16,945 nt of DNA from an uncultured Flavihumibacter sp. (GCA_946481605.1 CAMLPA010000018.1:1-16945), one strand, 5' to 3'; counted from the stretch's first letter, positions 1 through 6,648 are shown. Notes: a model not told the origin generated them from the letters alone. A program made the numbers and translations.

Positions 1-525
1 ACGGCCTGTATAGATGCCTGCGACCGTATGATGGAAAGTATTGGAAAACCCCTTGGCCTGATCCGGTATGCTTCGGAGAACTCGATCGCTAAAAAGCAGC
101 CCCTGCGTTTTACCGGCCGTATGAAGTTGTATTCGGCGCTGTTGCTGGTGATTGTCGGATTGCTGTCTTTCATGATCTATACCCGTAAAGATGTGATCGT
201 TACAGTGTTGCGCGCACCTGGTATGTTGTACCAGGAACGGGGCACGGACAGTCTTTCCAACCTCTATAATGTTAAACTTTCCAATAAAACCATTCATCCC
301 CTGGAACTTACATTGGAAGTGGATTTCCCCGGTGCGAGGGTGGAATATGTAGGGAAACGTTCCTTACATGTGGCGCCGCAGGCGCAGGGGGAAGGCACTT
401 TCTTTATCGTGCTGCCACAACAAAACATCCAGGGCCGTAAAACGGCATTGCAAATCAATATTTACGAGGGTGACAAGAAACTGGCGCATACAACAACCAG
501 TTTCCTGGGCCCCGTTCAACCTTAA
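1..525 (+). CDS. ccoG: CcoG/FixG cytochrome c oxidase accessory protein, 5'-truncated
   Basis: The frame is open from base 1, so this is the C-terminal 174 residues of a longer protein cut by the window edge. It begins inside the second ferredoxin-like cluster (CIDACD, the last two cysteines of a 4Fe-4S motif), followed by the family signature IGKPLGLIRYASE. A single membrane helix follows at about residues 43-60 (LYSALLLVIVGLLSFMIY), then an Ig-like periplasmic domain of about 110 residues, as in the FixG C-terminal domain. CcoG proteins are membrane iron-sulfur proteins needed to assemble cbb3-type cytochrome oxidase, where they are linked to copper reduction and delivery. ccoH starts a few bases after the stop, consistent with one operon. 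The family call is firm; the exact redox role is inferred from homologues. Confidence 0.93.
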   Translation, partial: TACIDACDRMMESIGKPLGLIRYASENSIAKKQPLRFTGRMKLYSALLLVIVGLLSFMIYTRKDVIVTVLRAPGMLYQERGTDSLSNLYNVKLSNKTIHPLELTLEVDFPGARVEYVGKRSLHVAPQAQGEGTFFIVLPQQNIQGRKTALQINIYEGDKKLAHTTTSFLGPVQP

Positions 526-529
526 ACGA

Positions 530-970
530 ATGACCATGAACTGGGGAAAAGGAATCCTGATCGTTTTCATTTTGTTCGCCACACTCATCGGAACACTGGT
601 GTTTAAAAGTAATGGCGTGAAAACGGAACTGGTAACGAAAAATTATTATGAAGAAGAGCTGGCTTACCAGGAAAAAATTGATGGCATAACCAACGCACAG
701 CGGCATGATATGAATGCGGCTGTATCGCAGGATAAGGAAACACTTCGCTTTCAATGGCCCGACTCGCTGAACTTTCCCGCAGAAGGTGAACTATGGTTCT
801 ATTATGCTTCCGATGCCGGCCGCGACCGGAAAATGCGTTTTACCACTACTGGTTCCGGTGTTTTTGAACTGGATAAATCGGTGTTATCAACAGGGGATTA
901 CCAGGTGAAAATCAGTTGGGAAAAAGCGGGTAAAAAATACTATCAATCATGTCCGGTATCCATCTACTGA
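530..970 (+). CDS. ccoH: FixH/CcoH family cbb3 oxidase assembly protein
   Basis: A small protein of 146 residues with one N-terminal membrane helix (about residues 7-26, ILIVFILFATLIGTLVF) and a periplasmic domain carrying the FixH hallmark NYYEEELAYQEKID soon after the helix. CcoH is a cbb3 oxidase assembly factor or subunit. ATG 530 is used here, but ATG 536 (MNWGKG) is an equally good start. The frame stays open further upstream to 368, but that part is antisense-like in composition and lies inside ccoG, so it is rejected. The gene starts 5 bases after the ccoG stop, and its last 22 bases overlap the next gene, which points to translational coupling. Neither start has a clear Shine-Dalgarno, as is usual in Bacteroidota. 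Confidence 0.88.
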   Translation: MTMNWGKGILIVFILFATLIGTLVFKSNGVKTELVTKNYYEEELAYQEKIDGITNAQRHDMNAAVSQDKETLRFQWPDSLNFPAEGELWFYYASDAGRDRKMRFTTTGSGVFELDKSVLSTGDYQVKISWEKAGKKYYQSCPVSIY

Positions 971-1680
971 GTGTGAACTTTTCGTTGTTCCTGCCTGCTG
1001 TGGTACTGGGTGCCATCAGCAGTATGCATTGCGTGGGCATGTGTGGGCCCATCGCTTTTGCGTTACCAGGCATGAACGGAGGGATGTGGAAACGGTGGGG
1101 GAGTATAGGTCTTTATAATTTAGGACGCGTATTGAGTTACGCGGTGATCGGCACCGGAGCAGGACTGATCGGCAGAACCTTTTATGAATACCGCTGGCAC
1201 CAATGGTTCTCGGTAATCGCGGGACTGCTCATTATTGTGGTCGTTTTGTCAGGTAATTGGTACAAAAGGAAAGGACCTGCGCCAAAATATGTGGCCAAAC
1301 TGCAACATTTTACGGGGAAATGGTTCCACAGTGAAAAGAATTATGCCCCTTTCCTGATTGGAATTGGGAATGGATTTTTGCCCTGCGGGGTCGTTTACCT
1401 CGCTGTAATTTCTGCTTCCGGCATGTCGCAATCGGTGGCCGACGGGGCGTTTTTTATGGCTGCTTTCGGGGTGGGAACCATCCCGGCTTTGCTGGCGCTC
1501 TCCGCGTTCGGCTTCTTCTTCCGGGCATCCGTAAGGGCCTCCTATAAAAGGATGATTCCATACATTTCAATACTGGCGGGCGTTTTATTGATTTTAAGGG
1601 GGATGAACCTGGGCATTCCGTTCTTAAGTCCGGAGATCAACAACCTCATGAAAGGCGCCATACACTGCGCAAATAATTAG
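949..1680 (+). CDS. TauE/SafE-like (DsbD_2-type) membrane protein of the cbb3 oxidase operon
   Basis: A polytopic membrane protein of 243 residues with about six hydrophobic segments (roughly 11-34, 53-75, 87-102, 133-155, 163-187, 200-218). The first helix carries the motif H27-C28-V-G-M-C32-G-P and a later helix carries L-P-C146-G. This is the pattern of the family annotated as sulfite exporter TauE/SafE or DsbD transmembrane-region-like protein, which regularly follows ccoG-ccoH in Bacteroidota. The intramembrane cysteines and the histidine suggest electron transfer or metal (copper) handling for oxidase maturation rather than sulfite export; that is inference from context. The start overlaps ccoH by 22 bases. 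No other gene of the operon follows, and a terminator is found 159 bases after the stop. Confidence 0.85.
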   Translation: MSGIHLLSVNFSLFLPAVVLGAISSMHCVGMCGPIAFALPGMNGGMWKRWGSIGLYNLGRVLSYAVIGTGAGLIGRTFYEYRWHQWFSVIAGLLIIVVVLSGNWYKRKGPAPKYVAKLQHFTGKWFHSEKNYAPFLIGIGNGFLPCGVVYLAVISASGMSQSVADGAFFMAAFGVGTIPALLALSAFGFFFRASVRASYKRMIPYISILAGVLLILRGMNLGIPFLSPEINNLMKGAIHCANN

Positions 1681-1838
1681 CGGCAGAAATTAGGTATTAT
1701 GAAAAAAACAATGTAACTTTTATACGTGCTTTAATCTTTTCTTAACAGCACTACACCCTTTATTGGTATTAGTTTTGCCATTAAGAAAGTATAGAAGAAA
1801 AGCAGTCAATTTTCTCATAAGCAGTTAGTTTTGGTTAC

Positions 1839-1865
1839 AGCCCCTGTTTCTACAGGGGCTTTTTT
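1839..1865 (+). terminator. Intrinsic terminator downstream of the cco operon
   Basis: A perfect 8-bp stem AGCCCCTG/CAGGGGCT with loop TTTCTA is followed by a T run on the plus strand. It is unusually far (159 bases) from the last stop codon of the operon. The stop codon of the convergent VanZ gene (TAG at 1852-1850, minus strand) sits in the loop, so the two transcription units overlap here. There is no T run on the minus side, so the terminator works in one direction only. Confidence 0.8.
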
Positions 1866-2245
1866 ATTGCCTGCCTTTTAGCATACAGATTCAGGTAGAA
1901 ATGTCCTATTACCACGCCCAGAATATCTGCCACAATATCTTCCCATTCAAAGGAGCGGTTCGGTACGAAAAAGTATTGGATGAACTCCATAACGATTCCG
2001 AATGCTACAATAAAACCTCCTATCCGGATTGAATATTTTGAACTGATGAAGCCCCGTTGAAACGAGCGGGCCCAAAGCACGTGCAGGACAGCGAAGAGTA
2101 CCACATGCACGGCCATATCAGTACCGGGGGGAAACTTAAAACTTCCGGCGGTTTTAGGCACTTGTGATCCCGGCATACAGAGCAGAAAGATGATGATGGA
2201 GGTCCAGAGTATTGCGAGAAGCCAGTAGCCGGTTTTGCGCGTCAT
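1850..2245 (-). CDS. VanZ-like family membrane protein
   Basis: 131 residues with four predicted membrane helices: about 6-23, 44-60 (DMAVHVVLFAVLHVLW), 74-93 and 103-118. The conserved VanZ-like signature is present: an aspartate and histidine at the start of helix 2, then GIVMEFIQYF, R-x-F-E-W-x-D-I and A-D-x-x-G between and within helices 3 and 4. VanZ was named for teicoplanin resistance, but most small single-domain members have no known function; a resistance role should not be assumed. The gene stands alone on the minus strand downstream of the fasciclin gene, separated from it by a terminator. The ATG at 2245 is the first in frame and lies about 21 bases from a promoter-like TATCTTAG box. 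The coding end runs into the cco operon terminator. Confidence 0.88.
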   Translation of the reverse strand: MTRKTGYWLLAILWTSIIIFLLCMPGSQVPKTAGSFKFPPGTDMAVHVVLFAVLHVLWARSFQRGFISSKYSIRIGGFIVAFGIVMEFIQYFFVPNRSFEWEDIVADILGVVIGHFYLNLYAKRQAIKKPL

Positions 2246-2266
2246 GAAAAATGAAATGGTTCGTGG

Positions 2267-2274
2267 CTAAGATA
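2267..2274 (-). promoter_or_regulatory. Candidate -7 box for the VanZ-like gene
   Basis: On the minus strand this reads TATCTTAG, a 7 of 8 match to the Bacteroidota -7 consensus TAnnTTTG, 21 bases upstream of the ATG. I do not see a TTTG -33 box at the expected distance, so support is partial. Confidence 0.4.
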
Positions 2275-2290
2275 CAACGCGGTTCCGGGT

Positions 2291-2319
2291 AAAAAAAGGC
2301 CGGACCAAAAAGCCCGGCC
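2291..2319 (-). terminator. Intrinsic terminator after the fasciclin gene
   Basis: On the minus strand GGCCGG, a 10-base loop (GCTTTTTGGT) and CCGGCC are followed directly by seven T residues. It lies about 50 bases after the fasciclin stop and before the VanZ promoter, so the two minus-strand genes are separate transcription units. A second small G/C hairpin (2321-2338) lies just upstream. Confidence 0.85.
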
Positions 2320-2366
2320 GGGGGTTGGGAAAAACCCCGCCTTGAGAAACCAGCTATTTCACGGTA

Positions 2367-2918
2367 TTATTTCGGAAGCACCACGGTATCTATCACGTGG
2401 ATCACACCATTGCTCTGGTAAACATCTTTAATGGTTACCATGGCGGAATGGCCGCTTTCGTCCATCAATACCAATTTGTTACCTTTCATGGAAGCCGTGA
2501 GTTTACCACCCTGTACTGTGGTGAACACCGCTTTTCCATTTCCTTCTTTGATTTTGGCCATTATGGCTGCCGCATCGTATTTTCCTGCCACCACGTGGTA
2601 GGTTAATACAGCGGTGAGTTTGCTTTTATTCTCGGGTTTCAACAGTGTTTCCAAGGTGCCTGAAGGCAGTTTGTCGAAGGCACGGTTCACCGGCGCGAAA
2701 ACTGTGAACGGGCCTTCCCCCTGTAACGTCTCCACCAGGCCGGCTGCTTTCACCGCGGCCACCAGTGTGGTGTGGTCTTTTGAGTTTACCGCGTTCTGTA
2801 CAATGTTTTTGGAAGGATACATCGGTGCACCACCAACTTCAACAGTCTTTTCTTGTGCGCAAACGGTTGTGGTTACCAGTAAGGCCAGCGCTGCAAGCGC
2901 GAGTTTCATCTTTTTCAT
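2367..2918 (-). CDS. Secreted fasciclin (FAS1) domain protein
   Basis: 183 residues. An N-terminal signal peptide (MKKMKLALAALALLVTTTVCAQ) has a Sec cleavage site near A-Q at 21-22; the cysteine before it is not followed by a good lipobox, so a soluble exported protein is more likely than a lipoprotein. One FAS1 domain covers about residues 38-182, with H1 motif FTVFAPVNRAFDKLP, the central YHVV, and the H2 motif GVIHVIDTVVLP at the C-terminus. FAS1 domains are adhesion or ligand-binding folds; in Bacteroidota such single-domain proteins are common and functionally unassigned. The gene is divergent from gcvH and has its own terminator. No convincing TAnnTTTG box is visible upstream. Confidence 0.93.
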   Translation of the reverse strand: MKKMKLALAALALLVTTTVCAQEKTVEVGGAPMYPSKNIVQNAVNSKDHTTLVAAVKAAGLVETLQGEGPFTVFAPVNRAFDKLPSGTLETLLKPENKSKLTAVLTYHVVAGKYDAAAIMAKIKEGNGKAVFTTVQGGKLTASMKGNKLVLMDESGHSAMVTIKDVYQSNGVIHVIDTVVLPK

Positions 2919-2949
2919 TCTTTTTTATTTAAATGTTTTGAAGTGGAGA

Positions 2950-2961
2950 AACCGGCCGGTT
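2950..2961. promoter_or_regulatory. 12-bp perfect palindrome in the fasciclin-gcvH divergent region
   Basis: AACCGGCCGGTT is self-complementary and lies about 30 bases upstream of the fasciclin start codon. It could be an operator or a small hairpin in that gene's leader. Its function is unknown and a chance GC palindrome cannot be excluded. Confidence 0.3.
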
Positions 2962-2990
2962 CCGAAGATTTATTTTGCATCATCTACGGT

Positions 2991-3021
2991 TTTGTAGTTG
3001 GATTGGATTTACAGATATTTG
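2991..3021 (+). promoter_or_regulatory. Bacteroidota-type promoter of gcvH
   Basis: A TTTG -33 box (2991-2994), a 19-base spacer and GATATTTG (3014-3021), a 7 of 8 match to TAnnTTTG, lie just before gcvH. Transcription would start near 3027, leaving a leader of about 15 bases. Confidence 0.6.
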
Positions 3022-3043
3022 CAGCAAACCAAAAAAACATCAA

Positions 3044-3421
3044 ATGAACTTTCCTGATAACCTGAAGTACACCAAGGACCACGAATGGATCCGCCTGGAA
3101 GGAAACGTAGCCACCATTGGCATTACCGAATTCGCGCAAAGTGAACTGGGCGATATCGTTTATGTGGAAGTGGAAACAGTTGGAAAGGCCCTGGCTGCAA
3201 ATGAAGTTTTCGGAACCGTAGAAGCGGTAAAAACCGTGAGCGACCTGTTCCTCCCTGTGGCCGGTACCATTACTGAACTTAACCCGGCACTGTCCAATGC
3301 ACCTGAACTCGTGAACTCCGATCCTTATGGAGAAGGATGGATGGTGAAAATGACCGTGGATAATGTTGCAGATGTGGAAGCATTGCTGGATGCCGCCGCT
3401 TACCAGGCTGTAGTGGCATAA
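3044..3421 (+). CDS. gcvH: Glycine cleavage system H protein
   Basis: 125 residues, the normal length for GcvH, the lipoyl carrier that shuttles the aminomethyl group between the P, T and L proteins of the glycine cleavage system. The N-terminus Y-T-K-D-H-E-W-I is family-typical. The lipoylation motif G-T-V-E-A-V-K-T-V places the lipoyl lysine at K63, with upstream conserved E-L-G-D-I-V-Y. The C-terminal part contains [10 protein letters not shown], also conserved. The frame is open upstream to 2975, but the [15 protein letters not shown] start at 3044 matches the family and lies just after a promoter. The gene appears monocistronic, with a terminator about 40 bases after the stop; gcvP and gcvT are not in the window. 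Confidence 0.97.
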   Translation: MNFPDNLKYTKDHEWIRLEGNVATIGITEFAQSELGDIVYVEVETVGKALAANEVFGTVEAVKTVSDLFLPVAGTITELNPALSNAPELVNSDPYGEGWMVKMTVDNVADVEALLDAAAYQAVVA

Positions 3422-3462
3422 TTTTTTCAGCAGGAAAAAATCTCCCCGACATAATTTATCGT

Positions 3463-3487
3463 AAGTGGTGTAACAGCCACTTTTTTT
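3463..3487 (+). terminator. Intrinsic terminator of gcvH
   Basis: A stem AAGTGG/CCACTT with loop TGTAACAG is followed by a run of seven T. The last T residues plus the next G also form the TTTG box of the sigma factor promoter. Confidence 0.8.
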
Positions 3488-3515
3488 GTGCGTTGTTCGG
3501 GAAAGCCTATATTCG
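3485..3515 (+). promoter_or_regulatory. Promoter of the ECF sigma factor gene
   Basis: TTTG (3485-3488), a 19-base spacer and TATATTCG (3508-3515, 7 of 8 to TAnnTTTG) lie upstream of the TTG start at 3531. Spacing is identical to the gcvH promoter. The -33 element is embedded in the T-tract of the preceding terminator. The predicted start site near 3521 leaves about 10 bases of leader. Confidence 0.5.
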
Positions 3516-3530
3516 TTTTTAAACATTGCC

Positions 3531-4070
3531 TTGAGTACGCCGATCAAATACAACGAACAGGAGCTTGTCTCTTTGCTGAAAGCGAAGGACAGCAACGCGT
3601 TCTCGTATCTGTACGAGCATTACTCAGGCGCTTTGCACAATATAGTGCTGCAGATCGTGACCGATGGCGAAACCGCAAGAGATGTATTGCAGGAAGCCTT
3701 CGTGAACATCTGGAAGAAGATAGACAGCTACGATCCCCAAAAGGGCAGGCTCTTCACCTGGATGCTCAACGTAACACGCAACCTATCGATAGATACTGTC
3801 CGATCGAAAGGATTCCAGAACAACCAGAAAAATACGGAACTTAATGATGTGACCGAGGCGTATACCCAGGTGGTGAAGCCCGATATCGACAATATAGGAT
3901 TGAAAAAAGTGCTGGAGAAACTGAAGGAAGAACACCGGTTACTGATCGACCTTTCTTATTTCAAAGGCTACACCCATGACGAAATCTCCCAGATGCAGGG
4001 GATCCCGCTGGGAACGGTGAAAACAAGAATACGAACGGCATTGATACAATTAAAAGAATATTTAAAATAG
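3531..4070 (+). CDS. ECF-type RNA polymerase sigma-70 factor
   Basis: 179 residues from the TTG at 3531. Region 2 spans about residues 20-90 (AFSYLYEHYSG, then DVLQEAFVNIWKKIDSYDP, then FTWMLNVTRNLSIDTVRSK, the 2.3/2.4 promoter-melting and -10 recognition part). Region 4 spans about 128-177 (LIDLSYFKGYTHDEISQ, then GIPLGTVKTRIRTAL, the helix-turn-helix). It directs RNA polymerase to a regulon controlled by the membrane anti-sigma factor encoded 57 bases downstream. The TTG start is preferred because the protein then begins S-T-P-I-K-Y-N-E-Q-E-L, no ATG lies before region 2, and the next gene also starts at TTG. A TTG at 3486 would add 15 residues but lies in the terminator T-tract and promoter. 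The regulon cannot be read from the window. Confidence 0.93.
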   Translation: MSTPIKYNEQELVSLLKAKDSNAFSYLYEHYSGALHNIVLQIVTDGETARDVLQEAFVNIWKKIDSYDPQKGRLFTWMLNVTRNLSIDTVRSKGFQNNQKNTELNDVTEAYTQVVKPDIDNIGLKKVLEKLKEEHRLLIDLSYFKGYTHDEISQMQGIPLGTVKTRIRTALIQLKEYLK

Positions 4071-4127
4071 CAAACAAAACAACCATCTTTCAAACACAAA
4101 CAGGAACTTTAAAACAGTAATAGAACG

Positions 4128-4958
4128 TTGAATACGCAGGAGTACATATCAAGTGGAATTGTTGAGAGCTACGTGCTGGGACTGGCCTCACAGGAAGAAG
4201 CCGCCGAATTCGAGCGGGCCTGTGCCACCTATCCCGAAGTACGTGCTGCCCGTGAAGCCTTTGAGCTTTCACTGGAACAACAACTGCTTGCAAACGCTGT
4301 ACCTCCACCCGCAGGATTACTTGATGATATTTTTGCCGCGGCGGGCATCAACAATACGCCCACTACTGTTGAGATAGACCCCAACGGGTCGCCAACTTTC
4401 CCCGTGGATCCCGTAGCGCCACAGGCACCCGTGGTTACTATGCAGCGCGCACCTTCTTTCGGATGGATGGCCGCCGCAGCATTGATCCTTTTAATCGGAA
4501 GCGCCGCCCTTAATTTCTACCTCTACCGTCAGTATGAAGGGGTGAAGGCGGAACAGGCCGCGCTCGCTTCGCAGAACAAAGAGGTGATGGATAGGATAAC
4601 CGAAGCGGAAAAAAGCCTGGCACTCTTAAAGGATCCGGCCAACCAGCCCGTGATCATGAATGGTGTTGGCAATTCGCCCGATGCAAAAGCGACTGTTTAC
4701 TGGAACACCAATACAAAAGATGTGTACCTGCTGGTCAACAACCTGCCCGTTCCCGAAGCCGGTAAACAATACCAGTTATGGGCACTCGTAGATGGAAAAC
4801 CCGTAGATGCCGGTGTGTTTGAAGTGGATCCCGCAGGCAACCTGGTCACTAAAATGAAGAATATTCCCCAGGCACAGGCCTTTGCCGTTACCCTGGAGAA
4901 AAAAGGGGGCAGCCCAACGCCCACCCTCACCGCGATGTACGTAATGGGACAGATCTAA
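4128..4958 (+). CDS. RskA-like membrane anti-sigma factor
   Basis: 276 residues from TTG 4128, no ATG being available before the conserved N-terminus N-T-Q-E-Y-I-S-S-G-I-V-E-S-Y-V-L-G. Residues 1-65 form the cytoplasmic sigma-binding part; no H-x-x-x-C-x-x-C zinc motif is seen. A proline-rich linker leads to one membrane helix at about 112-132 (MAAAALILLIGSAALNFYLY). A short coiled coil follows (about 137-165), then the extracytoplasmic RskA domain (about 180-276) with Y-Q-L-W-A-L-V-D-G-K-P, AFAVTLEKKGGSPTPT and the C-terminal end. It should sequester the upstream sigma factor and release it on an envelope signal, usually by regulated proteolysis in such systems (inference). Its stop codon overlaps that of the convergent gene, with no terminator between them. 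Confidence 0.93.
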   Translation: MNTQEYISSGIVESYVLGLASQEEAAEFERACATYPEVRAAREAFELSLEQQLLANAVPPPAGLLDDIFAAAGINNTPTTVEIDPNGSPTFPVDPVAPQAPVVTMQRAPSFGWMAAAALILLIGSAALNFYLYRQYEGVKAEQAALASQNKEVMDRITEAEKSLALLKDPANQPVIMNGVGNSPDAKATVYWNTNTKDVYLLVNNLPVPEAGKQYQLWALVDGKPVDAGVFEVDPAGNLVTKMKNIPQAQAFAVTLEKKGGSPTPTLTAMYVMGQI

Positions 4959-5299
4959 AAATCGTGCTCCTGGAAATACAATAAGATATGGTCTTTCAGA
5001 AATGCCTCCTGTTCGGGTAATGCCATGGGCGGCACTTCTTTTAACTGCCTGAAATGCGGCCATCCGTCTCCGTCATGGCCTTCCAGCACAAAAAAACCGC
5101 TTGGCGCCAACAGGGTACACACCGCAATGTGCATCAGGTCCTGCTTCTGTTCCTTCGAAAATTTATTTTCCGTTTGCCCGCTTTCCTGGATGCCGATCAG
5201 GAACAGGATCGTTTCCATATCCGGCTTTTTTCCAAACCTTTCTACCAGTTTCGCTTCCAGTGTCCACCACCGCTGTTGCAGATCATCATTGATATTCAT
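4955..5299 (-). CDS. Conserved small protein of unknown function next to serS
   Basis: 114 residues from ATG 5299 (M-N-I-N-D-D-L-Q-Q-R-W-W). No signal peptide or membrane helix, so cytosolic. It is acidic with a helical N-terminal half (FGKKPDMETILFLIGIQESG, then FSKEQKQDLMHIAVCTLLAPSG) and a more polar C-terminal half with E-G-H-D-G-D-G-W-P-H-F. The pattern FSKEQKQDLMHIA-C-LL-P-G resembles a conserved uncharacterised protein I associate with the serS neighbourhood in Chitinophagaceae; this is recollection, not a search. An in-frame extension reaching 5929 is antisense to serS and rejected. It is divergent from serS, with only 49 bases between start codons, and has a perfect TAnnTTTG box a few bases before its ATG. 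Function unknown. Confidence 0.8.
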   Translation of the reverse strand: MNINDDLQQRWWTLEAKLVERFGKKPDMETILFLIGIQESGQTENKFSKEQKQDLMHIAVCTLLAPSGFFVLEGHDGDGWPHFRQLKEVPPMALPEQEAFLKDHILLYFQEHDF

Positions 5300-5303
5300 G
5301 GCC

Positions 5304-5338
5304 CAAAGGTAATACCGTATCCTGTATCTTTGCCCAAA
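5304..5338 (-). promoter_or_regulatory. Promoter of the small conserved gene, predicting a leaderless transcript
   Basis: On the minus strand TTTG (5338-5335), a 23-base spacer and TACCTTTG (5311-5304), a perfect TAnnTTTG match, are followed by only four bases before the ATG at 5299. A start site 5-7 bases after the box would fall on or next to the ATG. Confidence 0.6.
5325..5332 (+). promoter_or_regulatory. -7 box of the serS promoter
   Basis: TATCTTTG is a perfect match to TAnnTTTG and is followed by the usual C, 16 bases before the serS ATG. No clear TTTG -33 box is seen; the region that would hold it overlaps the divergent gene and its promoter. Confidence 0.6.
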
Positions 5339-5348
5339 ACAGCGCAAC

Positions 5349-6620
5349 ATGTTACAGGTAGCCGTGATAAGGCAGCAACCGGAATGGGTCAAGGAAAGAT
5401 TGGCCATAAGAAATTTTAAGGAAACCGACCTGGTGGACCAGATCATTGAACTGGATGAAAAAAGAAGAAAACTGCAGGCGGAATTTGATGCCACGCAGTC
5501 GAAAATAAACAGCGCCTCCAAAGAGATCGGGATACTGATGGGGAAAGGAGACAAGGCCGGCGCGGAACAGAAAAAGCTGGAAGTGCCCGCACTGAAAGCT
5601 TCCTTGCAACCCATTACCGAACAGCTCCAGGAAGCCGAAAAGGCCCAGCACGACCTGCTGGTGAAACTACCCAACCTACCCTCCGGTGAAGTGCCCCCGG
5701 GTACCTCCGCCGAAGATAATGTGGTGGTGAGAAGCGGCGGACCAGAACCACAACTGGGCGCCGACGCACTCCCGCATTGGGACCTTATCGTAAAATACGA
5801 CCTCATTGATTTTGAAACCGGCTCCAAAATCACCGGCCGCGGTTTTCCTTTGTACAAAGGAAGGGGCGCCCGTTTGCAGCGCGCTATGGTGCAGTATTTC
5901 CTGGACTTTAACACCAATGCGGGATACACCGAATACCAGCCCCCGCTGCTCGTGAACGAAGCCTCCGCTTACGGAACCGGGCAACTGCCCGATAAGGAAG
6001 GGCAGATGTATTTTGTAACAGAAGATAATTTCTACCTCATCCCCACTTCAGAAGTACCATTGACCAATATCTACAGAGATGATATTCTGAAGGAAACGGA
6101 ACTTCCGGTGAAGATGACGGCCTACACCCCTTGCTTCCGCCGCGAAGCGGGTAGTTTCGGCAAAGATGTGCGCGGCCTGAACCGCCTGCACCAGTTCGAT
6201 AAAGTGGAAGTGGTACAAATCGTTCACCCCGAAAAAAGTTACGAAGTACTCGATGAAATGGTACGTCATGTGGAGCACTTGTTGCAGAGCCTTGAATTGC
6301 CTTACCGCATCCTGAAATTATGCGGTGGCGATATGGGCTTCACCTCCGCGCTCACCTACGATTTTGAAGTGTTCTCTGCCGCCCAGCAACGCTGGCTGGA
6401 AGTGAGTTCTGTTTCCAATTTTGAAACGTACCAGACCAACCGCGCCAAAATTCGCTTCAAAGATGAGCACGGTAAAATACACTTGGCACATTCCCTCAAC
6501 GGAAGTTCACTCGCCCTCCCGCGCATCATCGCGTGTTTGCTGGAGAACAACCAGAAAGAAGATGGGATACACCTGCCTGTTAGTCTGCACAATTACTTTG
6601 GTGCGAAGGTGATTGGTTGA
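5349..6620 (+). CDS. serS: Seryl-tRNA synthetase
   Basis: 423 residues, full length for bacterial SerRS, the class II synthetase that charges tRNA-Ser with serine. The N-terminal arm begins M-L-Q-V-A-V-I-R-Q-Q-P and residues about 30-105 form the long antiparallel coiled coil that contacts the tRNA variable arm. The catalytic domain has T-S-E-V-P-L-T-N, motif 2 (C262-F-R-R-E-A-G-S-F-G-K-D-x-R-G-L-x-R-x-H-Q-F) and motif 3 (H381-S-L-N-G-S-S-L-A-L-P-R392). Motif 3 reads N-G-S-S-L-A-L-P-R where many bacteria have N-G-S-G-x-A-x-x-R; the catalytic arginine is kept. Monocistronic, with its own promoter and a strong terminator 28 bases after the stop. Confidence 0.98.
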   Translation: MLQVAVIRQQPEWVKERLAIRNFKETDLVDQIIELDEKRRKLQAEFDATQSKINSASKEIGILMGKGDKAGAEQKKLEVPALKASLQPITEQLQEAEKAQHDLLVKLPNLPSGEVPPGTSAEDNVVVRSGGPEPQLGADALPHWDLIVKYDLIDFETGSKITGRGFPLYKGRGARLQRAMVQYFLDFNTNAGYTEYQPPLLVNEASAYGTGQLPDKEGQMYFVTEDNFYLIPTSEVPLTNIYRDDILKETELPVKMTAYTPCFRREAGSFGKDVRGLNRLHQFDKVEVVQIVHPEKSYEVLDEMVRHVEHLLQSLELPYRILKLCGGDMGFTSALTYDFEVFSAAQQRWLEVSSVSNFETYQTNRAKIRFKDEHGKIHLAHSLNGSSLALPRIIACLLENNQKEDGIHLPVSLHNYFGAKVIG

Positions 6621-6648
6621 TTTTCCAATTCAAATCATTTCTATATTG

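Noticed and set aside
368..529. In-frame N-terminal extension of ccoH
   Set aside because: It overlaps ccoG in another frame and encodes an arginine/cysteine-rich string unlike any FixH N-terminus; ATG 530 or 536 directly precedes the membrane helix.
1850..2245. VanZ-like gene as a glycopeptide resistance gene
   Set aside because: Only the generic VanZ-like domain is present, without any van cluster neighbours; Bacteroidota carry many such proteins with no link to resistance.
5300..5929. Long minus-strand extension of the small gene next to serS
   Set aside because: It is antisense to serS and serine/cysteine-rich, a typical shadow frame; the ATG at 5299 follows a perfect promoter box.
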